Origin: GCA-002708315 sp964460905
GTDB taxonomy: Bacteria > Bacteroidota > Bacteroidia > Bacteroidales > F082
Assembly: GCA_964460905.1 (NCBI GenBank)
Contig: CAYWRM010000017.1
Location: 28,424 to 92,423, forward strand
Direction of reading: 5' to 3'
DNA: 64,000 nt
Below the pieces are notes generated by a model, which worked only from the letters and a program-made list of their open reading frames with translations, was not told the DNA's origin and made no database searches. Below are positions 1 through 7,806 of this stretch, piece by piece. Positions within the stretch are counted from its first letter, which is position 1. Each line of letters starts with the position of its first letter. The position numbers and the translations under genes were made by a program.

Positions 1-635
1 AAATCACAAGCTTAAGTAATATAAGTATCTATGACTTCAGCGATGATTATTTTGAAATCTTACCATCTAATCCTAACGACTATGTAACTGTATACAGTCC
101 AAATAGCGGAGAAAGCTGGCAAGCTCCTTCACAACATATAATTGAATGGGGAGATGATATCTATGAAAATGTAAAAATAGAGTTGTATAAAAATGGATTT
201 ATTTATTTCCTTATTACAAACTCCTATCCAAGTGATGGTAGTTATCCATGGACAGTACCTTCTAATATTGAAACAAGTAATTATTATAAAATTAAAATCG
301 TAAGCGTTGATAATCCTGATATTTTTGACTTTAGTGATGAGTATTTTACAATAATAAACTCCGATGGAATTAATGATCTATTTATTTCAAATAATTTAAA
401 AGTATATCCAAATCCCACTAATAATAGTCTAATAATAGAAACCACAAGTATAGTTTTATCATTAGAAAAGGTTATAATTACAGATATGATAGGAAAGGAA
501 ATTTACAAAAATGGAAGTGGGGAAATTGGGTCACGCTTAGAAATAAATGTATCAATGTTTAATGCAGGTGTCTATTTTACAACTTTGTATACAAATAAAG
601 GGGCAATTACAAAAAAAATAATCATTCAACATTAA
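1..635 (+). CDS. Secreted/cell-surface protein with T9SS C-terminal sorting domain (5'-partial)
   Basis: The open frame enters from the left edge (first full codon at base 3) and has no start inside the window. Two copies of a beta-sandwich repeat are visible, each ending in a YDFSDDYFEI / FDFSDEYFTI type motif. The second copy (about 70-350) has the pattern SPNSGESWQ ... IEWGDD ... VKIELYKNG ... DGSYPWTVPS, as in the Ser/Thr-rich GPI-anchored/Kre9-like module common in Bacteroidota surface proteins. It ends with LKVYPNPTNN and a terminal KKIIIQH, the layout of a type A T9SS sorting domain. The protein is therefore inferred to be exported through the Por secretion system. Its enzymatic function, if any, lies upstream of the window. 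Confidence 0.85.
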   Translation, partial: ITSLSNISIYDFSDDYFEILPSNPNDYVTVYSPNSGESWQAPSQHIIEWGDDIYENVKIELYKNGFIYFLITNSYPSDGSYPWTVPSNIETSNYYKIKIVSVDNPDIFDFSDEYFTIINSDGINDLFISNNLKVYPNPTNNSLIIETTSIVLSLEKVIITDMIGKEIYKNGSGEIGSRLEINVSMFNAGVYFTTLYTNKGAITKKIIIQH

Positions 636-1461
636 TATTTTGAAGATTGATTATCCTGAAACCTGCCAAATACTTTTATTATTTAGTAGGTATTAATAAC
701 TTGGCATAAGTTATAATATTGATTTTCAATTATAAATGATTACTTAAAAATGTAAACTATATTCATATTTAAAAATGTAAGACAGGAAGCCATTTAATAA
801 ATAATTATCATTTCTGGTATAGCCTTTCAAAATCAATAGACTATCAAGCAATGCTTAACATAACAAAACCTAACTCAAATTTCCATCGATTAACTCAAGC
901 ATGCCAAAAAAGCAACCAAACTGGAATGCACTATTACTATAAATTTAAGGAATTGGAAGTAGTTGATTTATCAAAAACTAAGCATAGGGCAATAGTAAGT
1001 ACGTTGGATTGGAAACTAAATGATATTGAGATTGAGTGGGGTTAAATATTCTCAGAAATTGCTTACTTAATACAAAAAACCAAATAATCATAGAAGTAAG
1101 ATGCTACCGTAACCTATTTCAACATCATCAGCAACAAAAAAAGTATTTTCAAAATCTGCGATTTGTTTATTTGTTTTGCTTCTACCCCCCAACTTCAATA
1201 TGTAATTGTCGTCAATTATAAATACAATAAATGCTTTACATAATGATTAAAAGTTTGTATTTCTTTGTTAAGATATTTCAATAAATGCTTTGTTTGTCAT
1301 TCTTGAATGAGTAATTCATGATAAATGAATTATAGTTTGTTAACAATTATATTAGATAAAAAAGCATTATTTTTGCGCCGTTTTTAAAGAAATTGATAAT
1401 AATTTCATATCAATCATCTCGTTTAGCTACTTGGAATTAAAAAACTAAGCAATACTAATTA
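636..1461. other. AT-rich intergenic region without a convincing gene
   Basis: About 0.8 kb with only two short overlapping open frames (64 and 61 codons, near 851-1221). They have no recognisable domain, no promoter in front and low-complexity composition, so I do not call them genes. The stretch contains a 13-nt direct repeat CAATAAATGCTTT (1225-1237 and 1279-1291) and, near its right end, a promoter-like -7 box for the following gene. A decayed gene remnant cannot be excluded. Confidence 0.6.
1368..1375 (+). promoter_or_regulatory. Bacteroidota -7 promoter element (TATTTTTG)
   Basis: An exact match to TAnnTTTG about 87 nt upstream of the metallophosphoesterase start. The only nearby TTTG (1336-1339) is 28 nt upstream, further than the usual roughly 19-23 nt spacing, so the -33 box is weak. 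Confidence 0.4.
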
Positions 1462-2805
1462 ATGAAGTTTAAACTTAATTACTTCCTTATTCCAATACTC
1501 CTTTTTGTTGGCTATTTTTTGATATTATACAGTTTGCCAAAGTATACTGGGCAGTACTTGTTTATGGTTGTGCTAATACTTGCTGATTTCTATTTGTGGT
1601 CATCAGTTAAAAAACAAGTGTTTAACTATAGTATATGGCTGCGAATTCTAATAATATCAGTTTATTGGTTGCCACTTTTTTTGCTTGCAATACTACTTGT
1701 TGGATCCGTTGCAGTGCCATTTATAAATTGGAATGATACTTTTAGGACATATATTTTTGGAGTTGTACTAGTTTTTTATACAGCTAAAATTCTGCCTATT
1801 ACATTCCTTATTCTTGCTGATATTGTACGTGTTATACAGAAAATGTTTATTATTGGAAAGAAGGATAACCGAAAACAACTTATTAAGGAAAAGAAGATTG
1901 AGGGCATAACACGAAACAAATTTTTACAATATGCTGGTTTTATTTCTGGTGGATTAGTACTTGGAACAATGTTCACAGGTATGTTCAAATGGGCGTATGA
2001 GTTTAAAATTTTACGCGAGAAAATTAGTTTCCCAAAATTACCAACTGATTTTAATGGATTCAAAATTGTTCAAATCTCAGATTTGCACTTAGGAAGCTGG
2101 ACATCGAAAAAGCCATTACAACGTGCCGTTGATTTGATTAATGATATCAATCCCGATATTATTTTGTTCACAGGTGATTTAGTAAACTATGCTACTAACG
2201 AGACTGTTGGGTATGAACATATATTATCTCAGCTGAAAGCCAAGTACGGTGTATTTGCTATTCTTGGTAATCATGATTATGGCAATTATGTATCATGGCC
2301 TTCTGAAAAAGCAAAACAAGAAAATATGAATCAGCTTTACAGTTTCTTCGATAAAATTGGTTGGAAATTGCTAAATAATGAGAACGAGATAATTGAGAAA
2401 GAGTCAGGCAAGCTTGCTTTAATTGGTGTTGAAAACTGGGGTGCAAATATGCGTTTCCCGAAATATGGGGATATTGATAAAGCTATTAAAGGCACTGAAG
2501 TTGCAGATATAAAAATACTAATGACTCATGATCCTTCACACTGGGAAAAGGTTATTATTCCTGGTAATTATGATATTGATCTCTCTTTGGCAGGTCATAC
2601 ACATGGCTTTCAGTTTGGTATTGAAACGAAAGATATTAAATGGAGTCCCGCTCAGTATATGTACAAGCATTGGGCAGGATTATACGAAGATTCTAACAAA
2701 AGCGGGAAATATATTTATGTAAATCGTGGCCTCGGTTCAATAGGTTACCCAGGAAGAATAGGAATACTCCCAGAAATTACACTAATTGAGCTGCAATCTT
2801 CTTAG
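1462..2805 (+). CDS. Membrane-anchored calcineurin-like metallophosphoesterase
   Basis: A 447-residue protein. The N-terminal part (about 1-130) has four or more hydrophobic segments, and another lies near 155-175. The catalytic domain (about 195-445) shows the dimetal phosphoesterase motifs in order: ISDLHLG (about 205-211), FTGDLVN (about 237), LGNHDYGN (about 268), MTHDPSHW (about 353) and AGHTHGF (about 377). This is the architecture of YkuE/YpbG-type phosphoesterases, whose members act on phospho- or pyrophospho-lipid substrates at the membrane. The exact substrate here is unknown. It stands alone on the plus strand behind a weak -7 box. The family call is secure; the substrate is not. 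Confidence 0.85.
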   Translation: MKFKLNYFLIPILLFVGYFLILYSLPKYTGQYLFMVVLILADFYLWSSVKKQVFNYSIWLRILIISVYWLPLFLLAILLVGSVAVPFINWNDTFRTYIFGVVLVFYTAKILPITFLILADIVRVIQKMFIIGKKDNRKQLIKEKKIEGITRNKFLQYAGFISGGLVLGTMFTGMFKWAYEFKILREKISFPKLPTDFNGFKIVQISDLHLGSWTSKKPLQRAVDLINDINPDIILFTGDLVNYATNETVGYEHILSQLKAKYGVFAILGNHDYGNYVSWPSEKAKQENMNQLYSFFDKIGWKLLNNENEIIEKESGKLALIGVENWGANMRFPKYGDIDKAIKGTEVADIKILMTHDPSHWEKVIIPGNYDIDLSLAGHTHGFQFGIETKDIKWSPAQYMYKHWAGLYEDSNKSGKYIYVNRGLGSIGYPGRIGILPEITLIELQSS

Positions 2806-2850
2806 TATATTAATGCTAAAATGTATTATTTTTAGAAACAAAATTAATCA

Positions 2851-2898
2851 CATTCACCCATTCACTCATTCACTCATTTAATCATTTAATCATTAAAA
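2851..2898 (+). repeat. Tandem 8-bp repeat (CATTYAMY)x6
   Basis: Six contiguous octamers: CATTCACC, CATTCACT, CATTCACT, CATTTAAT, CATTTAAT, CATTAAAA. The array sits just upstream of the promoter-like box of the next gene. Arrays of the same octamer family occur at 18445-18488, 30649-30696 and 60943-60998. Confidence 0.85.
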
Positions 2899-2902
2899 AC
2901 AA

Positions 2903-2910
2903 TATCTTTG
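2903..2910 (+). promoter_or_regulatory. Bacteroidota -7 promoter element (TATCTTTG)
   Basis: An exact TAnnTTTG, 19 nt before the ATG at 2930, which gives a leader of roughly 13 nt. The -33 region falls inside the octamer repeat array and has no clear TTTG. Confidence 0.5.
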
Positions 2911-2929
2911 CTCCTTAAAAATTATAACC

Positions 2930-3676
2930 ATGGCATTCGTAAATTCTTTTGAAAAGGAAGGTAATTTTCTTTTTAAACATCGTGGAGAAATTCCAATTAT
3001 ACTATTCTTATTGGCTATTCCTGTAGTTTATTTTACTGATGAAAAGAATTTTAGTCCTACAACTCAAAATATTTTGATGTGGGTTGCTATTGGTTTAAGT
3101 GTACTTGGGTTTATTATTCGGGCTATATCAATTAGTACAACGCCAAAAGGTACATCCGGCAGGAATACAAAGGAAGGGCAAGTTGCCGAGTCGCTTAATA
3201 CAACGGGTATTTATTCTACAGTTCGTCATCCTTTATATTTAGGTAACTATTTTATGTGGATTGGAATAGTACTATTCACTTTTAATATTGAATTTGTTAT
3301 TATAGTATCGCTTGCTTTTTGGCTTTATTATGAGCGTATAATGTTTGCCGAAGAACGGTTTCTGGAAAGAAAGTTTGGAGATTCATACATGGATTGGGCA
3401 AACCGTACACCAGCCTTCATTCCATGTATTAAGAAGTTTAAAAAGAATATTGTTCCATTTTCAATGGTAAGTGTATTACGTCGCGAATATTCGGGTGTGT
3501 TGGCTACTGTAGTAGGATTTGTATTTATCGATGATTTAAGGAGATATTTTATTGATGGAAATTTCGAACTCTATACACCATGGCATTATGCACTTATTGT
3601 GGCCATAATATTGGTTATAATCCTAAGAAGTTTGAAGCATTATACAAACATTCTTAGTGAAGAAGGTCGCTCTTAG
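2930..3676 (+). CDS. Isoprenylcysteine-carboxyl-methyltransferase-family membrane protein
   Basis: A 248-residue integral membrane protein with about five hydrophobic segments. The signature of the ICMT/phospholipid methyltransferase fold is clear: STVRHPLYLGNYFMWIGIVL (about 97-116), then the C-terminal EERFLERKFGDSYMDWANR (about 140-158) that completes the SAM site. Bacterial members methylate lipids or lipid A phosphate as well as prenylated substrates, so the substrate cannot be named. A further C-terminal pair of hydrophobic segments (about 175-240) extends beyond the minimal domain. It is preceded by a -7 box and the octamer repeat array, and appears monocistronic. Confidence 0.8.
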   Translation: MAFVNSFEKEGNFLFKHRGEIPIILFLLAIPVVYFTDEKNFSPTTQNILMWVAIGLSVLGFIIRAISISTTPKGTSGRNTKEGQVAESLNTTGIYSTVRHPLYLGNYFMWIGIVLFTFNIEFVIIVSLAFWLYYERIMFAEERFLERKFGDSYMDWANRTPAFIPCIKKFKKNIVPFSMVSVLRREYSGVLATVVGFVFIDDLRRYFIDGNFELYTPWHYALIVAIILVIILRSLKHYTNILSEEGRS

Positions 3677-3707
3677 GTTAACTAGTTTTCTTATTCGGAT
3701 CACGTAC

Positions 3708-3732
3708 TGGCGCGCATTTTTAATGCGTGCCA
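3708..3732. other. Hairpin between convergent genes
   Basis: TGGCGCGCAT and ATGCGTGCCA pair over 10 bp (one G-T wobble) around a 5-nt loop. The arms are unusually GC-rich for this genome. There is no T-run, so intrinsic termination is uncertain, but its location between convergent genes fits an mRNA 3' end. Confidence 0.5.
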
Positions 3733-3792
3733 ATAAAGTAAACTAATATTATAGAAGTGGATTTCAGGTTCATTCTCTTTGATACCTTTTTG

Positions 3793-4158
3793 TTAAACCT
3801 TTTTCTTCTTTTTCTTTTTCTTTTCCTTCAGGTAAGCTTTGAAAAGTGAGTCGTATTGTTCAGAAACTTCTTCGGATAATTCAAGAAATTTACTGTGTGG
3901 GATAGCAATGAGACTTTCTGCATATAATGCACCATTCATCCTACTAATTATTGAAACTTTGGCTGCACTTTCTTCATTTGGTGCTTCATAAATATCAAGA
4001 AAATCATATTGTCCAAGCAATGCAAAATGTGACAAAAATTTAACTTCCGGACAATTATGTTTTACAAGTTTATACCAGTCGTGGCTAGATTTTGAACGGT
4101 TTTTAAATTGCGATGAGGACTGAGGAGCAAGTTTCGTTAGTAAGATATAAGTTTGCAT
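3793..4158 (-). CDS. GYD-domain protein with poly-lysine tail
   Basis: A 121-residue cytoplasmic protein. The N-terminus MQTYILLTKLAP, the central FALLGQYDFLDIYEAPNEES and the following AAKVSIISR match the GYD (PF08734) ferredoxin-like small-protein family, whose function is unknown. The last 13 residues contain a run of nine lysines encoded by AAG/AAA codons (3796-3822), absent from ordinary GYD proteins. The tail could bind nucleic acid or be a slippage-prone extension. The gene is single and convergent with the methyltransferase. Confidence 0.8.
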   Translation of the reverse strand: MQTYILLTKLAPQSSSQFKNRSKSSHDWYKLVKHNCPEVKFLSHFALLGQYDFLDIYEAPNEESAAKVSIISRMNGALYAESLIAIPHSKFLELSEEVSEQYDSLFKAYLKEKKKKKKKKV

Positions 4159-4203
4159 AATTCAAGGTTTTGAAGGTGAGGCATAAAGGTACAACAATCT
4201 TCA

Positions 4204-4236
4204 TTGAAAATCAAGTATATTTTGTTTGTATATTTG
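4204..4236 (+). promoter_or_regulatory. Predicted promoter (TTG-22-TATATTTG)
   Basis: TTG at 4204-4206 and an exact TAnnTTTG at 4229-4236 with 22 nt spacing, placing the start of transcription near 4243 and the ATG at 4262. This is one of the best two-box matches in the window, and it argues against the upstream in-frame TTG at 4226 as the start codon. Confidence 0.6.
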
Positions 4237-4261
4237 GCATCAATATAAAACTATTAAGAAA

Positions 4262-5398
4262 ATGACAAAAATAATTGTACTAGGTGCAGGGCTAGTTGGT
4301 AAACCAATAGCCCTTGATTTGGCTAACGAACTAAATTTTGAAGTGGCTGTAGCTGATGTAAACAATAAACAATTGGCTGGCATGGGTGATGAAGGGGTTC
4401 AAACTATTCAAGTTGACCTTCAAAACAAAACTGAGCTTGATAAATTAATTGAGCCTTACGATTTTGTTGTGAATGCAGTACCGGGTTTTATGGGTTTTGA
4501 ATGTTTAAAAAATTGTATAGAAGCAGGTAAGGATATTGTTGATATAGCTTTTTATCCTGAAGATGTAAATGAATTATCAGAATTAGCTTTACAAAAAAAT
4601 GTAAGAGTAATCTGTGATATGGGAGTAGCACCAGGTATGAGTAATCTGCTCACCGGATATGCTGCATCAAAGCTTGATAGTGTATCAACAGTAAATATTT
4701 ATGTGGGTGGACTTCCTAAAATCAGAACCCAACCATGGGAATATAAAGCTGTATTTTCACCAGCTGATGTAATTGAAGAATATACACGGCCTGCACGATT
4801 AGTAAGAAATGGAAAGATTGTGACTGTTCCTCCATTAACTGAATTGGAACATCTTGAATTTGAAAATGTTGGTACTTTGGAAGCTTTTAATAGTGATGGA
4901 CTGCGTTCACTTTTGTACACAATCAAGGCTGAAAATATGAGTGAGAAGACTCTTAGGTACCCTGGATATGCCGAAAAAATAAAATTACTAAGTGATAATG
5001 GATTTTTTAACCCTGAAAAAATAGAAGTAGAAGGGAAACTGGTTTCGCCACTTGAATTAACCTCTCGTTTGCTTTTCGAACAGTGGAAACTTAATAAAAA
5101 TGAAGTTGATATTACGGTAATGAGAATTGAAGTTGAGGGAGTTAAGGCAGGGAAAAGTATTCGTTATAGCTATAATTTACACGATGAATTTAATGAGCAA
5201 ACCGGTATTCATTCAATGGCACGAACGACTGGTTATACAGCTTCCACAGCAGTGAGGTTATTATCAGAGAATAAGTATATGGAGAAGGGAATAACAGTTG
5301 GTGAAATGATGGGAAATGATGAATCAGTTGTTAACTATATGCTTGCCGGGTTGTCAGAAAGAGGTATTAACTACAAATCAAAAAAAGAATACTTATAA
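4262..5398 (+). CDS. Saccharopine dehydrogenase family oxidoreductase
   Basis: A 378-residue NAD(P)-dependent enzyme. The Rossmann motif VLGAGLVGKPIALDLA begins at residue 5, followed by VVNAVPGFMG and ICDMGVAPGMSNLL, typical of the saccharopine dehydrogenase/lysine 6-dehydrogenase group. The C-terminal half (about 125-350) is the mixed alpha/beta substrate domain. Known members form or cleave saccharopine, or oxidise lysine at C6. Which reaction applies here cannot be read from sequence alone. I chose the ATG at 4262 because a promoter overlaps the longer in-frame alternative. It lies about 80 nt upstream of the SLC12-like transporter and may be cotranscribed with it. Confidence 0.8.
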   Translation: MTKIIVLGAGLVGKPIALDLANELNFEVAVADVNNKQLAGMGDEGVQTIQVDLQNKTELDKLIEPYDFVVNAVPGFMGFECLKNCIEAGKDIVDIAFYPEDVNELSELALQKNVRVICDMGVAPGMSNLLTGYAASKLDSVSTVNIYVGGLPKIRTQPWEYKAVFSPADVIEEYTRPARLVRNGKIVTVPPLTELEHLEFENVGTLEAFNSDGLRSLLYTIKAENMSEKTLRYPGYAEKIKLLSDNGFFNPEKIEVEGKLVSPLELTSRLLFEQWKLNKNEVDITVMRIEVEGVKAGKSIRYSYNLHDEFNEQTGIHSMARTTGYTASTAVRLLSENKYMEKGITVGEMMGNDESVVNYMLAGLSERGINYKSKKEYL

Positions 5399-5479
5399 AC
5401 AATGCTCAAAAAAAATGATCAACATTATTCAGGCACTAGCCAAAAGCCAATAACCAATAATTAATAATCAATAACTTAA

Positions 5480-7684
5480 ATGGCCAATAGGATAAAAAAA
5501 TTTGGAGCTTTTTCCGGAGTATTTACACCTTCAATTTTAACAATACTTGGTGTAATTATGTATTTGCGCCTTGGTTGGGTTACAGGTGTAGCCGGATTGT
5601 GGGGAGCTATTGCCATTATTGTTCTTGCGCATGTAATATCAATAACTACAGGGTTAAGCATTTCATCCATTGCTACCGACAAACGAATAAAAGCAGGAGG
5701 TATTTATTATATGCTTTCTCGTTCTCTAGGTTTGCCCATGGGTGGTTCAATTGGAATTACATTATTTATAGGAACAGCATTGAGTATCGCATTATATATT
5801 GTTGGTTTTACCGACAATTTTTTGGCTATACCTTTTATTAAAGATTTATTTAATATTACAGAAATAGGATTATTTCATGTGAGAATTACAGGGTCAGTTG
5901 TGCTTATTATTCTTACTATAATTGCATTAATCAGTACCGATACTGCTATTAAAACACAATTTATAATATTAGGTGCAATTTTTTTGTCTCTGATTTCCAT
6001 TGTTGTAGGAATGCTGGTTTTTAATGATGATGTTGTTACTTCAAATGCGATAATTACATCGCCAGCAAGAGAATTCTCTTTTGTTGAGGTTTTTGCAATT
6101 TTCTTCCCGGCGGTTACAGGATTTACTGCAGGAGTTGCTATGTCGGGCGACTTAAAAGATCCTAAAAAAGATATTCCCCTTGGAACTCTATTGGCAATAA
6201 TTGTAGGCTTTGTTGTGTACATGGGCTTAACCTTGCTATTGTATTTTTTTGTTGATAATGAGATACTTGTTAATGATTATAATTTTTTGGTTACAATTGC
6301 TTGGATACCATTTTTGGTGATTGCCGGGATATGGGGTGCAACATTGTCATCGGCACTTGGTGGTATTCTAGGAGGGCCACGTATTCTTCAGGCTGTAGCA
6401 AAGGACAAAATTATCCCCAGGATATTGGGTAAAGGTCATGGTAAAAACAAAGAACCACGCAATGCCCTTGTTTTTACATTTTTTCTTGCTGAATTAGGTG
6501 TGCTAATTGGTGACCTTAATATAATTGCAGGTATTGTTTCAATGTTTTATCTAACAGCTTATGGATTTATAAATATTTCTTTTGCTCTTGAAAAATGGGC
6601 CAGTACCGATTTCAGGCCTTCTTTTAAGATTCCAATATGGGTGGGAGTTTTAGGCTTTGTTGCCACATTTTTTGTAATGATTCAGCTAGATGTAATCTCA
6701 ATGATGGGAGCTATGGTTGTTCTTATCATTATTTATTTCATAATACGAAAAAAACAGCTACATCTTGCAATGGGCGATGTTTGGCAGAGTGTAGGTGCAT
6801 CAATACTTAGAAAAACCTTAACAAAACTTGATCAGGCTAAAGTTGTTGAACGTAATTGGAGGGCAAATATTCTGTTGTTTAGTGGAGGGAAAAATAACCG
6901 ACCTCATTTAATCGAATTTGCAAAATATCTTGTTGGTCAACATGGTATGATCTCTAACTTCGATTTGATATTAAATAGTTCGTCAAAAGTTTTATTTCCT
7001 AAACACAAACAAGCAATACCTGAAGACGAAATGAGTGGTGATGAAGGAGTATTTTCACGTAGGCAGGAGTGTAATAATATTTATGATGGAATTAAAAGTA
7101 TAGCTGCAACTTATGGGTTTTCAGGGGTTGAACCAAATACAGTATTACTTGGTTGGGCTCGGCGAACTGATGATCCTGTAGGATTTGCCCGGCTTCTTAA
7201 ATATCTATCTGATTTGGATCTTAATATTGTAATGTTGGATTACGATGAATCAAAAGGTTTTGGTGATTTTAAGCAAATTGATATTTGGTGGCGTGGAGGT
7301 TCTAACAATGGCAACTTGGTTCTTTCATTAATAAAATTTATTCGCCTTTCATACGATTGGAGAAATGTGATGGTAAGGCTAATGATTATTAGTAATGATA
7401 AGAAGAAAGAACAGAAAATAAAACGAGATGCTAAAAGAGTGCTTGATAACATGCGCATGGAGGCAGAGATCAGAATTATATATAACGAAAATAAAAAACC
7501 AATTAATCAGATAATTAAAGATGAATCTGTATCTGCTGATCTTATATTCCTTGGAATTGCTGATGTACAGGAAGGTCAAGAAATGGAATTTATGGAAAGA
7601 GCAGATTATCTTTATAAAGATCTGGGAAACATAGCGCTTGTAAAAGCTTCCTCATTCTTTAAGGAGCTTAAAATTGGGGTATAA
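5480..7684 (+). CDS. SLC12-like cation-chloride cotransporter / amino acid permease
   Basis: A 734-residue protein. Residues about 1-430 contain roughly 12 membrane helices of the APC fold, starting with FGAFSGVFTPSILTILGVIM, the hallmark of the Na-K-Cl/K-Cl cotransporter (SLC12) branch. LGGILGGPRILQAVAKD (about 292-308) matches the conserved TM8 region. The soluble C-terminal domain (about 455-734) resembles the SLC12 C-terminal domain rather than a short permease tail. Bacterial members are less studied; transport of K+, Na+ and Cl- or of amino acids are both possible. The preceding saccharopine-type gene leaves an amino acid role open. Confidence 0.8.
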   Translation: MANRIKKFGAFSGVFTPSILTILGVIMYLRLGWVTGVAGLWGAIAIIVLAHVISITTGLSISSIATDKRIKAGGIYYMLSRSLGLPMGGSIGITLFIGTALSIALYIVGFTDNFLAIPFIKDLFNITEIGLFHVRITGSVVLIILTIIALISTDTAIKTQFIILGAIFLSLISIVVGMLVFNDDVVTSNAIITSPAREFSFVEVFAIFFPAVTGFTAGVAMSGDLKDPKKDIPLGTLLAIIVGFVVYMGLTLLLYFFVDNEILVNDYNFLVTIAWIPFLVIAGIWGATLSSALGGILGGPRILQAVAKDKIIPRILGKGHGKNKEPRNALVFTFFLAELGVLIGDLNIIAGIVSMFYLTAYGFINISFALEKWASTDFRPSFKIPIWVGVLGFVATFFVMIQLDVISMMGAMVVLIIIYFIIRKKQLHLAMGDVWQSVGASILRKTLTKLDQAKVVERNWRANILLFSGGKNNRPHLIEFAKYLVGQHGMISNFDLILNSSSKVLFPKHKQAIPEDEMSGDEGVFSRRQECNNIYDGIKSIAATYGFSGVEPNTVLLGWARRTDDPVGFARLLKYLSDLDLNIVMLDYDESKGFGDFKQIDIWWRGGSNNGNLVLSLIKFIRLSYDWRNVMVRLMIISNDKKKEQKIKRDAKRVLDNMRMEAEIRIIYNENKKPINQIIKDESVSADLIFLGIADVQEGQEMEFMERADYLYKDLGNIALVKASSFFKELKIGV

Positions 7685-7760
7685 AACTACTTTAGTTTTT
7701 AATTTATTACCTACTATCTTTTTAGTCCTTTTACCGATTCTAAATATCATATTTCAATCG

Positions 7761-7787
7761 TTTGCACGCAGTAAATTATTAGCTTTG
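7761..7787 (+). promoter_or_regulatory. Predicted promoter (TTTG-15-TAGCTTTG)
   Basis: TTTG at 7761-7764 and an exact TAGCTTTG at 7780-7787. The spacing (15) is short for this promoter class. It lies 19 nt before the ATG of the acyl-CoA synthetase. Confidence 0.45.
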
Positions 7788-7806
7788 TGCCATCAAAAAA
7801 AATAGC

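Noticed and set aside
851..1221. Two short overlapping open frames (64 and 61 codons) in the 0.8-kb spacer
   Set aside because: No domain, promoter or plausible start context. AT-rich spacer of this length is expected to hold such frames by chance.
1336..1345. TTGTTAACAA as another Rex site
   Set aside because: It is a perfect palindrome without the 4-nt spacer of Rex operators, and the flanks do not match.
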